From Rhodopseudomonas palustris (GTDB lineage: Bacteria; Pseudomonadota; Alphaproteobacteria; Rhizobiales; Xanthobacteraceae): a stretch of DNA of 64,000 nucleotides. The stretch's first letter is position 1; each line of letters opens with the position of its first letter. The notes under the pieces were generated by a model, which was not told the origin of the DNA, did not search any database, and was given only the letters and a program-made list of their open reading frames with translations. The stretch covers positions 4,169,501-4,233,500 of the forward strand of contig NZ_CP041387.1 of the NCBI RefSeq assembly GCF_007005445.1, written 5' to 3'. Below are positions 18,388 to 27,392 of the stretch, piece after piece. Both the position numbers and the translations under genes were made by a program.

Positions 18388-19116
18388 CTAATCCGGCTCG
18401 ATCACGAACTCGACCCGCTCTGCCGCAAAGCGGGCCCGCGAGGTCAGCAGCGGGGTGCCGTCGGCGGCGACGTCGATACTCTCGACCACCAACACCGGCC
18501 GCCCGGCCGCCAGATCGAGCCGGGCCGCATCGGCGGCATCGACCACCGAGGCGGTAATCCGGGTCGACAGCCGGCGATAATCGCTGATGCCGTAGTGCGC
18601 CAGCACCTTGGTCATCGAGCGTTTCGCCGCGAACACCTTGGGCGCATCGGGAAACCGCGCCGCCGACAGCCAGGTGGTGCCGCGACTGATCGGCACGCCG
18701 TCCGCCGATCGCAACGCCTCGATCCTGAACAATGGTGCGCCGATTTCGAGATCGAGCTGACCAGCCAGCGCGCCGGTCGCAGCCTCACGCTCGGCGACGA
18801 TCAATTGCCCGCGCGGTTCGCGGCCACCGGCATTGATGATCTCGGAAAACCGCGTCCGGGTCCGCAGCGGATAGGCGATGCGGCGGCTGCGGACGAAGGT
18901 GCCGCTGCCGCGCTCGGCGCGCACCAGTCCGCGCTCGGCGAGCGCCGCGAGCGCGCGCCGCACGGTGTGGCGGTTGACGCCGTAGTTCTCGGCGATCTCG
19001 GTCTCCCCCGGCAGCTTGCCGCCGGGCAGATAGCGGCCGTCGGCGATCGCCAGCTCGATGCCGTCGGCAACCTGACGCCACAGCGCGACGCCTGAAGAGA
19101 GTGCCTCGGCGGTCAT
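18388..19116 (-). CDS. phnF: GntR/HutC-type phosphonate regulator
   Basis: 242 residues: N-terminal winged helix (LWRQVADGIELAIADG, then GETEIAENYGVNRHTVRRAL, then GLVRAERGSGTFV) and a C-terminal UTRA ligand-binding domain (RTRFSEI...FAAERVEFVIEPD). It diverges from phnG and most likely represses the C-P lyase operon through the 30-bp palindrome at 19184-19213. The effector is probably a phosphonate or an intermediate; that is inference. Confidence 0.93.
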   Translation of the reverse strand: MTAEALSSGVALWRQVADGIELAIADGRYLPGGKLPGETEIAENYGVNRHTVRRALAALAERGLVRAERGSGTFVRSRRIAYPLRTRTRFSEIINAGGREPRGQLIVAEREAATGALAGQLDLEIGAPLFRIEALRSADGVPISRGTTWLSAARFPDAPKVFAAKRSMTKVLAHYGISDYRRLSTRITASVVDAADAARLDLAAGRPVLVVESIDVAADGTPLLTSRARFAAERVEFVIEPD

Positions 19117-19183
19117 GACAGGAACGCTTTCGTGATCATCGCCACGGAATTCGTCGTCATCGAGTTTTCACATTGTGCCTCTA

Positions 19184-19213
19184 TCAAGTTGTCTATTAAC
19201 ATAGACAACTTGA
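19184..19213. promoter_or_regulatory. Perfect 30-bp palindrome, probable PhnF operator
   Basis: TCAAGTTGTCTAT, spacer TAAC, ATAGACAACTTGA: two perfect 13-nt arms. It sits in the phnF-phnG divergent space, ending 8 bp before the phnG start at 19222. Length and symmetry suit a GntR dimer; the inner TGTCTA/TAGACA half-sites resemble reported PhnF-type sites. Confidence 0.8.
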
Positions 19214-19221
19214 ACTGGGCA

Positions 19222-19701
19222 ATGGCGATGCACGCCGAAACCACGAACCTCCCCGAACAAGCCGCGATCGCGCGCCGTCGCGCCGCGATGGCGGTGTTGG
19301 CTGCGTCGGATACCGCAGCGATCGACGCGCGCGTCGGTGCCCTGGCGCCGCCGCCGTTCACGTTGCTCCGTGAGCCGGAACAGGGACTGGTGATGCTGCG
19401 GGGCCGGATCGGCGGCGATGGCGCTGCCTTCAATGTCGGCGAGGCGACGGTGTCGCGCGCCGCGGTGCGGCTCGCCAGCGGCGAGGTCGGGTTCGGCTAC
19501 ACGCTGGGCCGAGATCGTACCAAAGCAAAGCTGATCGCGCTGTGCGACGCGATGCTGCAATCGGCGGACTATTCGGCTGCGGTCGAGGCCGAGGTGATCG
19601 CGCCGCTGCGCACTGAGGTCGAGACGGCACGCGCCGAAAAGGCCGCCCAGACGGCTGCCACCAAGGTCGATTTCTACACGCTGGTGCGAGGCGAGGGCTG
19701 A
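19222..19701 (+). CDS. phnG: C-P lyase subunit PhnG
   Basis: 159 residues, part of the PhnGHIJ core complex that couples ATP adenine displacement to ribose 1-phosphonate formation. Recognised by LPEQAAIARRRAAMAVLA, EPEQGLVMLRGRIGGDGAAFNVGEATVSRA and GYTLGRDRTKA. Start at 19222 (a second ATG is at 19228); extension further upstream would translate through the operator and is rejected. The Shine-Dalgarno is weak. Confidence 0.94.
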   Translation: MAMHAETTNLPEQAAIARRRAAMAVLAASDTAAIDARVGALAPPPFTLLREPEQGLVMLRGRIGGDGAAFNVGEATVSRAAVRLASGEVGFGYTLGRDRTKAKLIALCDAMLQSADYSAAVEAEVIAPLRTEVETARAEKAAQTAATKVDFYTLVRGEG

Positions 19702-19703
19702 CC

Positions 19704-20306
19704 ATGACCACCACCGAACTTGCCGCCGGCTTTGCCGACAAGGTGCTCGGGGCGCAATCGACCTTCCGCGCCGTGATGGAAGCGATGGCGCGGCCCGGCC
19801 GCATCCAACGCATCAGCGTCGAAGCCGGCACACCGGCGCCGCTGATGCACGGCAGCGCCGCACTGGCGCTGACGCTGTTCGATCACGACACGCCGATCTG
19901 GCTCGACGAGACCATCGCGGCGGACGGCACCGTGGCGCAGTGGCTGAAATTTCACACAGGCGCGCCGCTGACCGGGGATCCCTCCTCCGCGGCATTCGCG
20001 CTGATCGGTGACGGCTCGGCGTTGCTGCCGCTCGACCGGTTCGCGCTCGGCACGCCAGAATATCCGGACCGGTCGACCACACTCATTATTCAAGTGCAGG
20101 CGCTCGGCTCCGGCGACGGCTTCCGGCTGCACGGACCCGGCATCGATGGCGAGACGCTGCTGCAGGCATCGCTGCAGCCCGCCGACCTGTTCGATCGCCT
20201 GAGTATCAACGCAGCGCTGTTTCCACGCGGCCTCGACGTGGTGCTGGTAAGCGGCGATCAAATGGTGGCGATCCCGCGCACCACGCGCCTCAGCCAAGGG
20301 AGCTGA
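19704..20306 (+). CDS. phnH: C-P lyase subunit PhnH
   Basis: 200-residue PhnH (AGFADKVLGAQSTFRAVMEAMARPG at the N-terminus in two blocks; FALGTPEYPDRSTTL in the middle), a PLP-transferase-fold protein without cofactor that belongs to the C-P lyase core. Two bases separate it from phnG and three from phnI. Confidence 0.95.
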   Translation: MTTTELAAGFADKVLGAQSTFRAVMEAMARPGRIQRISVEAGTPAPLMHGSAALALTLFDHDTPIWLDETIAADGTVAQWLKFHTGAPLTGDPSSAAFALIGDGSALLPLDRFALGTPEYPDRSTTLIIQVQALGSGDGFRLHGPGIDGETLLQASLQPADLFDRLSINAALFPRGLDVVLVSGDQMVAIPRTTRLSQGS

Positions 20307-20309
20307 CCG

Positions 20310-21407
20310 ATGTATGTCGCAGTCAAAGGCGGCGAACGCGCCATCGACAATGCCCACCGGCTGCTCGCCGATGCCCGCCGCGGCGATCGTAGCGTGCCGG
20401 AGCTGACGCTCGACCAGATTTCCGAGCAGCTCGCGCTCGGCGTCGATCGGGTGATGAGCGAAGGCTCGCTGTACGATCGCGAGCTTGCGGCGCTGGCGAT
20501 CAAGCAGGCACGCGGCGATCTAATCGAAGCGATCTTCCTGGTACGGGCATTCCGCGCCACGCTGCCGCGGTACGGCTCATCCGAGCCGGTCGACACCGGC
20601 GCAATGGCGGTCCGCCGGCGCATTTCCTCGACCTTCAAGGACATTCCGGGCGGCCAGATCCTCGGCCCGACCTTCGACTACACCCACCGGCTGCTCGATC
20701 CGCAGCTTGCCGAAGGCGGCGATCCCGCCGAGCCGGCGACGGCGGAAGCCAATGACGCGCCGACGCCGCGGGTTACCGACATTCTGCGGCAGGACGGGCT
20801 GATCGAAGAGTCGCCGGTTGCCGAGGACGACAGCGCGGTCGGCGACCTCACCCGCGAGCCGCTGAACTTTCCGGCCGGACGCGACCTGCGGCTGCAAAAT
20901 CTCGCCCGCGCCGACGAGGGCTTCCTGCTGGCGCTCGGTTATTCCACTCAGCGCGGCTACGGCCGCAACCATCCGTTCGCCGGCGAAATCCGGTTCGGCG
21001 AAGTCGAGGTGTTCTTCGAGGCCGAAGATGCCGGCTTCGCGGTGCCGCTCGGCAGCGTGGCGCTGACCGAGTGCCAGATGGTCAATCAGTTCAAAGGCTC
21101 GGCGACCGAAGCGCCGCGCTTCACCCGAGGCTATGGCCTCGCCTTTGGCCAGAGCGAGCGCAAGGCGATGTCGATGGCACTCGTCGATCGCGCGCTACGC
21201 GCCCAAGAGCTGGGCGAGGACGTCAAGGCGCCGGCGCAGGACGAGGAGTTCGTGCTGTCGCATTCGGACAACGTCCAGGCGACCGGCTTCGTCGAGCACC
21301 TGAAGCTGCCGCACTACGTCGACTTTCAGTCCGAGCTCGGCCTGCTGCGCAAGCTGCGCGCCGAATTCAACCAGGACCAACCCGAACTGCGCGAGGCTGC
21401 GGAATGA
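20310..21407 (+). CDS. phnI: C-P lyase subunit PhnI
   Basis: 365-residue catalytic core subunit (MYVAVKGGERAIDNAHRLL), the nucleosidase component that with PhnG, PhnH and PhnL replaces adenine of ATP by the phosphonate. LGYSTQRGYGRNHPFAGEIR and the C-terminal HSDNVQATGFVEHLKLPHYVDF in two blocks are typical. Ends in an ATGA overlap with phnJ. Confidence 0.96.
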   Translation: MYVAVKGGERAIDNAHRLLADARRGDRSVPELTLDQISEQLALGVDRVMSEGSLYDRELAALAIKQARGDLIEAIFLVRAFRATLPRYGSSEPVDTGAMAVRRRISSTFKDIPGGQILGPTFDYTHRLLDPQLAEGGDPAEPATAEANDAPTPRVTDILRQDGLIEESPVAEDDSAVGDLTREPLNFPAGRDLRLQNLARADEGFLLALGYSTQRGYGRNHPFAGEIRFGEVEVFFEAEDAGFAVPLGSVALTECQMVNQFKGSATEAPRFTRGYGLAFGQSERKAMSMALVDRALRAQELGEDVKAPAQDEEFVLSHSDNVQATGFVEHLKLPHYVDFQSELGLLRKLRAEFNQDQPELREAAE

Positions 21408-22282
21408 CCGAGGCGACCTACAATTTCGCTTATCTCGACGAGCAGACCAAGCGGATGATCCGCCGGGCGATCCTGAAAGCGATCGCGATCCCCGGCTATC
21501 AGGTGCCGTTCGCCAGCCGCGAGATGCCGATGCCTTATGGCTGGGGCACCGGCGGCGTGCAGGTGACGGCGTCGATCCTCGGCCCGGACGATACGCTGAA
21601 GGTGATCGACCAGGGCAGCGACGACACCACCAACGCGATCTCTATCCGGAAATTCTTCGCCAAGACGGCCGGCGTCGCGACCACGACGGCAACGCCGGAC
21701 GCGAGCGTGATCCAGACCCGGCACCGGATTCCGGAGACGCCGCTGCGTGAAGGCCAGGTGCTGGTGTATCAAGTTCCGATCCCGGAGCCGCTGCGCTTTC
21801 TGGAGCCGCGCGAGACCGAGACGCGGCGTATGCATGCGCTCGCCGAATACGGCCTGATGCACGTCAAGCTGTACGAGGACATCGCCAAGTTCGGCCACAT
21901 CGCCACCGCCTATGCCTACCCGGTGAAGGTCGCCGGCCGCTACGTGATGGACCCGTCGCCGACGCCGAAATTCGACAATCCGAAGATGGACAATTGCCCG
22001 GCGCTGCAACTGTTCGGCGCCGGCCGCGAGAAACGGATCTACGCGATCCCGCCTTATACGCAGGTGGTGTCGCTGGATTTCGAGGACCATCCGTTCACGC
22101 GCTATCGCCAGGACGGCTGCTGCGCGCTGTGCGGCGCCGATGATTCCTATCTCGACGAGATCGTCACCGACAACGCCGGCACCCGGATGTTCGTGTGCTC
22201 CGACACCGATTACTGCGAAGGCCGCCGCGCCGAGGGTCACACCGGCAGCGAAACCGCACCGATGGAGAGCGACCATGCTTGA
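21404..22282 (+). CDS. phnJ: C-P lyase PhnJ (radical SAM)
   Basis: 292-residue enzyme that cleaves the carbon-phosphorus bond of ribose 1-phosphonate 5-phosphate. The cluster motif is Cys240-x2-Cys243-x21-Cys265, with Cys271 six residues on, matching the spacing of the Escherichia coli enzyme including the proposed thiyl-radical cysteine. GWGTGGVQVTASILG and the Glu/His-rich middle are conserved. An 8-bp overlap couples it to phnK. Confidence 0.97.
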   Translation: MTEATYNFAYLDEQTKRMIRRAILKAIAIPGYQVPFASREMPMPYGWGTGGVQVTASILGPDDTLKVIDQGSDDTTNAISIRKFFAKTAGVATTTATPDASVIQTRHRIPETPLREGQVLVYQVPIPEPLRFLEPRETETRRMHALAEYGLMHVKLYEDIAKFGHIATAYAYPVKVAGRYVMDPSPTPKFDNPKMDNCPALQLFGAGREKRIYAIPPYTQVVSLDFEDHPFTRYRQDGCCALCGADDSYLDEIVTDNAGTRMFVCSDTDYCEGRRAEGHTGSETAPMESDHA

Positions 22283-23093
22283 TCGCGTCTCGTCCACCGC
22301 ACCGGACGCCTTCACCGCGGCCGATCAGCCGCTGCTGATCGCCGATGGCCTGTCGAAACGCTACGGCCGGATCGATGCCTGCCGCGGCGTGTCGTTCGAG
22401 CTCTTCCCTGGCGAAGTGCTGGCGATCGTCGGCGAATCCGGCTCCGGCAAATCGACCCTGCTGCAGATGCTGTCGGGACAGATGACGCCGAGCGCCGGTC
22501 GCGTGTCCTACCGGATGCGCGACGGCATCTTGCGCGATCTCGCCGAACTCGGCGAAGCCGAACGCCGGCTGCTGCTGCGCACCGATTGGGGCTTCGTGCA
22601 TCAGGATCCCGCACAGGGGCTGCGCATGGCGGTCTCGGCCGGCGCCAATGTCGGCGAACGGCTGATGGCAATCGGCTGGAATCACTACGGCAAGATCCGC
22701 AGCGTCGCCAGCGACTGGCTGGAGCGCGTCGAGATCGACACCGGCCGCATCGACGATGCGCCGCGCACTTATTCCGGCGGCATGCGGCAACGGCTGCAGA
22801 TCGCTCGCAACCTGGTCACCGATCCGCGCCTCGTCTTCATGGACGAGCCGACCGGGGGACTCGACGTTTCGGTGCAGGCGCGGCTGCTCGATCTGGTCCG
22901 CAGCCTGGTGGCCGAACTTGGGCTCGCCGCGATCGTCGTCACCCACGATCTGGCGGTGGCGCGGCTGCTGTCGCATCGCATCCTGGTGATGAAATCCGGC
23001 CGCGTCATCGAGACCGGGCTGACCGACCAAGTGCTCGACGATCCGCGCGAACCCTATACGCAACTGCTCGTCTCCTCGATCCTGCCGGCGTGA
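22275..23093 (+). CDS. phnK: C-P lyase ATP-binding protein PhnK
   Basis: 272-residue ABC-type ATPase that docks on the PhnGHIJ core rather than on a membrane permease. Walker A GESGSGKST, Q-loop HQDP, signature YSGGMRQRLQIAR, Walker B LVFMDEPTGGLD and H-loop THDLA are intact. Start at the ATG overlapping the end of phnJ; upstream in-frame sequence is out-of-frame phnJ. Confidence 0.95.
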   Translation: MLDRVSSTAPDAFTAADQPLLIADGLSKRYGRIDACRGVSFELFPGEVLAIVGESGSGKSTLLQMLSGQMTPSAGRVSYRMRDGILRDLAELGEAERRLLLRTDWGFVHQDPAQGLRMAVSAGANVGERLMAIGWNHYGKIRSVASDWLERVEIDTGRIDDAPRTYSGGMRQRLQIARNLVTDPRLVFMDEPTGGLDVSVQARLLDLVRSLVAELGLAAIVVTHDLAVARLLSHRILVMKSGRVIETGLTDQVLDDPREPYTQLLVSSILPA

Positions 23094-23803
23094 TGACCAT
23101 GACCCAAGCTCCCGCTCTCGTCGTCGACAATGCGCAAAAGAGTTTCGTCATGCACCTGCAGGGCGGCGTGACGCTGCCGGTGGTGCGCGGCGTCAGTTTC
23201 CGTGTTCAGCCCGGCGAATGCGTCGTGCTGTCCGGCCCCTCCGGCGCGGGCAAATCGTCGATCCTGAAAATGATATTCGGCAATTATCGCTGCGACTCCG
23301 GCGCGATCTGTATCGCCCATGAGGGCACGACGCTCGACATCGCCACCGCGCAGCCGCGGCAGATCCTCGCCGCGCGCCGCGCCAGCATCGGCTACGTCAG
23401 CCAGTTCTTGCGCGCCGTCCCCCGCGTCGCCGCGCTCGACGTCGTGGCCGAGCCGCTGATCGTGCAGGGCACGGCTCGCGAGGCGGCGCGCGAACAGGCC
23501 GGCGTGCTGCTGCGCCGGCTCAACATTCCGGAGCGGCTGTGGACGCTGCCTCCGGCGACCTTCTCGGGCGGCGAGCAGCAGCGCGTCAACATCGCCCGCG
23601 GCTTCATCTCGCACACGCCGATCCTGCTGCTCGACGAGCCGACCGCGTCGCTCGACGCCAAGAATCGCGCCGTGGTGGTCGAGCTGATCGCGGAGACCAA
23701 GGCGCAGGGCGCCGCGATCATCGCCATCGTGCACGACGACGAGATCCGTGAGATCATCGCGGACCGCATCGTCGACGTGACCTCGTTTGCCGCCGCCGCA
23801 TGA
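23093..23803 (+). CDS. phnL: C-P lyase ATP-binding protein PhnL
   Basis: 236-residue ABC-type ATPase needed with PhnGHI for nucleophilic attack of phosphonate on ATP. Walker A GPSGAGKSS, signature FSGGEQQRVNIAR, Walker B ILLLDEPTASLD. The start TGATG overlaps the phnK stop; an ATG six bases later is the alternative. The end overlaps phnM by 4 bp. Confidence 0.95.
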   Translation: MTMTQAPALVVDNAQKSFVMHLQGGVTLPVVRGVSFRVQPGECVVLSGPSGAGKSSILKMIFGNYRCDSGAICIAHEGTTLDIATAQPRQILAARRASIGYVSQFLRAVPRVAALDVVAEPLIVQGTAREAAREQAGVLLRRLNIPERLWTLPPATFSGGEQQRVNIARGFISHTPILLLDEPTASLDAKNRAVVVELIAETKAQGAAIIAIVHDDEIREIIADRIVDVTSFAAAA

Positions 23804-24978
23804 CCAACAGAATGAACGAGACCATGAACGATTCACAGGAGATGGTGCTGGGCAATGCCCGGCTGGTGTTGGCCGACCGGGTGATCGAGCACGGCTGGGT
23901 CGCGATCGCCGACGGTGTGATCGCGGAAATCGGCGAAGGCGACGCGCCGAACGGCGCCAAGGACATGCACGGCGATCTGGTGATGCCGGGCCTCGTCGAG
24001 CTGCACACCGACCACCTCGAAGCGCACTACACGCCGCGACCGAAGGTGCAGTGGAATCCGGTCGCCGCCGTGGTGTCGTATGACGGCCAGCTCGCGACCT
24101 GCGGCATCACCACGGTGCTCGACTCGCTCCGGGTGTGGCGCGAGGAAGGCGCCGAGGAGGTCGACGGCCAGGCGATCGTACTGGCCGGCGCGATCTCGAC
24201 GGCGCGCGACGCGCAACTGCTGCGCGCCGATCACTTTCTGCATCTGCGCTGTGAAATCCCGATGCCGAACGTGGTGGCGGAGGCCAAGGAGCTGATCGAC
24301 CGCCCCGACATCCGGCTGATGTCGCTGATGGATCACACGCCGGGCCAGCGCCAGTTCCGCGACGAGGAGAAGCTGCGCGACTACTACCGCGGCAAGGGCG
24401 CCGGCATGACCGATGCCGATCTCGACGTGATGTTCGCTCGCCGGCTGTACTGCAAGGAAACCTACGCCGACGCCAATATGCGGGCGATCGTCGAACTGGC
24501 GCACCGCTACGAGATTCCGCTCGCGAGCCACGACGACACTACGCCGGAGAATGTCGCCGACGCGGTCCGCGACCGGGTTGCGGTCGCCGAGTTTCCGACC
24601 ACGCTGGAAGCGGCGCGCGAACTGCACCAGGCCGGCATCGACATCCTGATGGGTGCGCCCAACGTGGTGCGCGGCGGCTCGCATTCCGGCAACATCGCGG
24701 CGATCGATCTGGCGCACGAGGGCCTGCTCGATATCCTGTCGTCGGACTACATCCCGTCGAGCCTGCTGATCGCCGCGCTGCAATTGCCGACGCGCGCGCC
24801 GGCGATCGACCTCGCCGCGGCGATCCGCACCGTGACCAAGGCACCGGCCGAGGCGGTCGGCCTCAACGATCGCGGCGAAATTTCCAAGGGCAAGCGCGCC
24901 GACCTGATCCGCGTCCACGTCGCGCACGACGTGCCGGCGGTGCGCAGCGTCTGGCGCGAAGGACAGCGCGTGGCATGA
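23800..24978 (+). CDS. phnM: Alpha-D-ribose 1-methylphosphonate 5-triphosphate diphosphatase (second PhnM)
   Basis: 392-residue canonical PhnM within the main operon; releases pyrophosphate from the ribose 1-phosphonate 5-triphosphate made by PhnGHIL. Metal motif LVMPGLVELHTDHLE near residue 68, ASHDDTTPENV, MGAPNVVRGGSHSGN. Coupled by 4-bp overlaps to phnL and phnN. Several in-frame starts exist in the first 15 codons (ATG 23800, 23812, 23824). Confidence 0.96.
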   Translation: MTNRMNETMNDSQEMVLGNARLVLADRVIEHGWVAIADGVIAEIGEGDAPNGAKDMHGDLVMPGLVELHTDHLEAHYTPRPKVQWNPVAAVVSYDGQLATCGITTVLDSLRVWREEGAEEVDGQAIVLAGAISTARDAQLLRADHFLHLRCEIPMPNVVAEAKELIDRPDIRLMSLMDHTPGQRQFRDEEKLRDYYRGKGAGMTDADLDVMFARRLYCKETYADANMRAIVELAHRYEIPLASHDDTTPENVADAVRDRVAVAEFPTTLEAARELHQAGIDILMGAPNVVRGGSHSGNIAAIDLAHEGLLDILSSDYIPSSLLIAALQLPTRAPAIDLAAAIRTVTKAPAEAVGLNDRGEISKGKRADLIRVHVAHDVPAVRSVWREGQRVA

Positions 24979-25559
24979 CCGATATCGCGGTGGCGGAGCA
25001 GACGACGAAACTGATCGGCCCGGGTCGGCTGGTGCTGGTGGTCGGCCCGTCCGGCGCCGGCAAGGACACGCTGATCAATGCCGCCCGCTCGCTCTGTGCC
25101 GGCGATCCGGCGATCGTGTTTGCGCGCCGCGTCGTCACCCGCGAAGCCTCAGCGGCGGAAGACAATCTTTCGGTGACGCCGGCGGAATTCGAACGACTGG
25201 AGACAGCCGGCGACTTCGCCCTGTGTTGGCGTGCCCATGGCCACGCCTACGGTCTGCCGCGCAGCCTCGACGACGACATCCGTGCCGGACGCACCGTGGT
25301 GGCGAACGTGTCGCGGATGGTGATCGAGCCCGCGCGCAGCGCTTATGCCAATGTCGTCGTCGTGCTGATCACGGCGCCCGCCGAGGTGCTGGCGGCCCGG
25401 ATCGCGGCGCGGGCTCGCGCCAGCGACGGCAGCATCACCGACCGCGTCGGGCGCAGCGTCGACGCAACTCCGAACTTCACCGTGAGCAATGTCGGCGACC
25501 CAATCGCCCACGCCCGAAACTTGTTGGAGATCATCCGCCATGGACGCCCGCAGCCCTGA
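24975..25559 (+). CDS. phnN: Ribose 1,5-bisphosphokinase
   Basis: 194-residue guanylate-kinase-like protein that converts ribose 1,5-bisphosphate to PRPP, the last step of the C-P lyase pathway. P-loop GPSGAGKDT near residue 27, FARRVVTREASAAEDN and CWRAHGHAYGLP are conserved. Overlaps phnM by 4 bp and the following PNPOx-like gene by 20 bp. Confidence 0.95.
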   Translation: MTDIAVAEQTTKLIGPGRLVLVVGPSGAGKDTLINAARSLCAGDPAIVFARRVVTREASAAEDNLSVTPAEFERLETAGDFALCWRAHGHAYGLPRSLDDDIRAGRTVVANVSRMVIEPARSAYANVVVVLITAPAEVLAARIAARARASDGSITDRVGRSVDATPNFTVSNVGDPIAHARNLLEIIRHGRPQP

Positions 25560-26187
25560 CGATCCCCGCACCGCCTTCCCTGCGCTCGACACTGTCGAGG
25601 CGCTGGAGGCGATCTACGGCGTGCCGAACGATGCGTCGACCGAGAAGGTGGCGCACTGGATCACGCCGCCGTATCGCACGCTGATCGAGAAATCGCCGTT
25701 CGCCGCGCTCGCCACCGTCGGGCCTGAAGGACTCGATTGCTCGCCGCGCGGCGACGTGCCGGGCTTTATCCGCGTCCACGACGACACTACGCTGCTAATC
25801 CCGGACCGCCGCGGCAACAACCGGATCGACTCCTTGCGCAACGTCGTGCGCGACCCGCGGGTCGCGCTGATGCTGCTGATCCCCGGCTCGATCAACGCGC
25901 TGCGCATCAATGGCCGCGGCTACGTCACCGCCGACGAGGCCTTGCGGATGTCGTTCGACGTCGAAGGCAAGGCGCCGCGCACCGTGATCGTGATGACGGT
26001 CGAGGAAATCTATTTCCAATGCGGCCGCGCGCTGATCCGCTCCGGCCTGTGGGATCCGAGCAAGCAGGTCGCACAGGAGACGCTGCCGACGCCCGGCGAA
26101 ATCCTCGCTGCGATGACCGAAGGCCGCGTCGGCGGCGCAGACTACGACCGCGCCTGGCCGGAACGCGCCAAGGCGTCGATGTGGTAG
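25540..26187 (+). CDS. Pyridoxamine 5'-phosphate oxidase-fold protein at the end of the phn operon
   Basis: 215 residues with the split-barrel flavin fold of the MSMEG_1061-type PNPOx-like family: SPFAALATVGPEGLDCSPRG, IPDRRGNNRIDSLRNVV, RINGRGYVT and YFQCGRALIRSGLW. It overlaps phnN by 20 bp, so it is co-translated with the C-P lyase genes. Its part in phosphonate use is unknown; an accessory oxidoreductase is possible. Confidence 0.85.
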   Translation: MDARSPDDPRTAFPALDTVEALEAIYGVPNDASTEKVAHWITPPYRTLIEKSPFAALATVGPEGLDCSPRGDVPGFIRVHDDTTLLIPDRRGNNRIDSLRNVVRDPRVALMLLIPGSINALRINGRGYVTADEALRMSFDVEGKAPRTVIVMTVEEIYFQCGRALIRSGLWDPSKQVAQETLPTPGEILAAMTEGRVGGADYDRAWPERAKASMW

Positions 26188-26259
26188 GCTCCACGATCGC
26201 AGTCATCGGCGCGCGAACACCCGAACATGACGCTCCGACGCCGCGCGAGGCACTTCGGA

Positions 26260-27234
26260 TCACTTCTCTCGCAGCCCGGCATCCTCGATCACCCGGCTCC
26301 ACTTCGCGGTTTCGGCGTCGATGAAGGCCGCGAATTCGGAGCCCTTCAGCCCGTGCGCTTCGAGGCCCTGGGCGAGCAGCTTGTTCTTCACGTTGGAATC
26401 GCCGAGTGCGCGCAGCACGAGATCCTGCAGCCGCTCGACAATCGGCGATGGCGTCGCGGCCGGCGCCATAAAGCCGTACCAACCGGCGGCGACGATCTGC
26501 GGATAGCCGAGTTCGGCCAGAGTCGGCGCCTCGGGGTAGATCGCACTCCGCTGCGCCGAACCGGAGCCGAGCACGCGGAAACTGCCCGCCTTGATGTGCG
26601 GCAGCGCCGAGCTGATCGCCGTGAACGTGGCGTCGACGCGGCCGGCGAGCAGTTCGGTGTAGGCGGCCGCATCGCCGCGTAGCGGTACGTTCAGTCCCTT
26701 GACGCCCGCGATCTTGAACAGCAGCTCGGCGGCCAGATGCGGCTGAGAGCCCGGCCCGGGCGAGCCGAATGTCAGCCCCTCCGGCTTCGCTTTGCCATAG
26801 GCGATCAGCTCCGGCAGCGTCTTGAATTCGGACTTGGCGTTCACGATCAGGAAGATCGGCGCGAACGCCGCCATCGCCACCGGCCGCAGCTCGCTGCGCT
26901 GATAGTTCAGCTTGCCGAACAACGCTTCCGCCGTAGCGTAAGGCGCCGCCGCGTACAGGAAGGTGTAACCGTCGGGCTGACTTCGCGCGACCATCTCGTT
27001 GGCGATGCGGGTGCCGGCACCCGGCTTGTTCTCGACGATGAATTGCTGCTTGAGCTCGCGTTCGAAGAACTCGTTGAGGATCCGCAAGGAGATGTCGTTG
27101 GCACCGCCGGCGCCGTAGGGCGACACCGTCTTGACGACGCGGACCGGCCAATCGTCGGCTGCGGCCAGATTCGACGACGGCGCCGCGAAAGCGGCAGCGG
27201 CGCTCGCGAGCAGCATGCGGCGGGTGATCGGCAT
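26260..27234 (-). CDS. Tripartite tricarboxylate transporter-type (Bug) substrate-binding protein
   Basis: 324-residue periplasmic receptor of the Bug/TctC family. Tat-like signal MPITRRMLLASAAAAFAAP, then VSPYGAGGANDISLR, VENKPGAGTRIANEMVA, GYTFLYAA and AGWYGFMAPA. No TctA/TctB membrane genes are nearby, as is common for Bug proteins. The IclR gene upstream on the same strand may regulate it. Ligand not predictable. Confidence 0.9.
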   Translation of the reverse strand: MPITRRMLLASAAAAFAAPSSNLAAADDWPVRVVKTVSPYGAGGANDISLRILNEFFERELKQQFIVENKPGAGTRIANEMVARSQPDGYTFLYAAAPYATAEALFGKLNYQRSELRPVAMAAFAPIFLIVNAKSEFKTLPELIAYGKAKPEGLTFGSPGPGSQPHLAAELLFKIAGVKGLNVPLRGDAAAYTELLAGRVDATFTAISSALPHIKAGSFRVLGSGSAQRSAIYPEAPTLAELGYPQIVAAGWYGFMAPAATPSPIVERLQDLVLRALGDSNVKNKLLAQGLEAHGLKGSEFAAFIDAETAKWSRVIEDAGLREK

Positions 27235-27392
27235 GGCGTCCTCCTGTTGCTCCAGTGCCGCCAAACGCGGCGTCGGCCCGACAACGGGCGCAGCCGGCTT
27301 CGATCGCTCGGCGGCGCCATTGGTCTCTCCCCTGCAAAGTGACGTCGCCGCCCCGGCTGGTGCTGCGCATGCAGCCCCACGATCGCAGCCTG

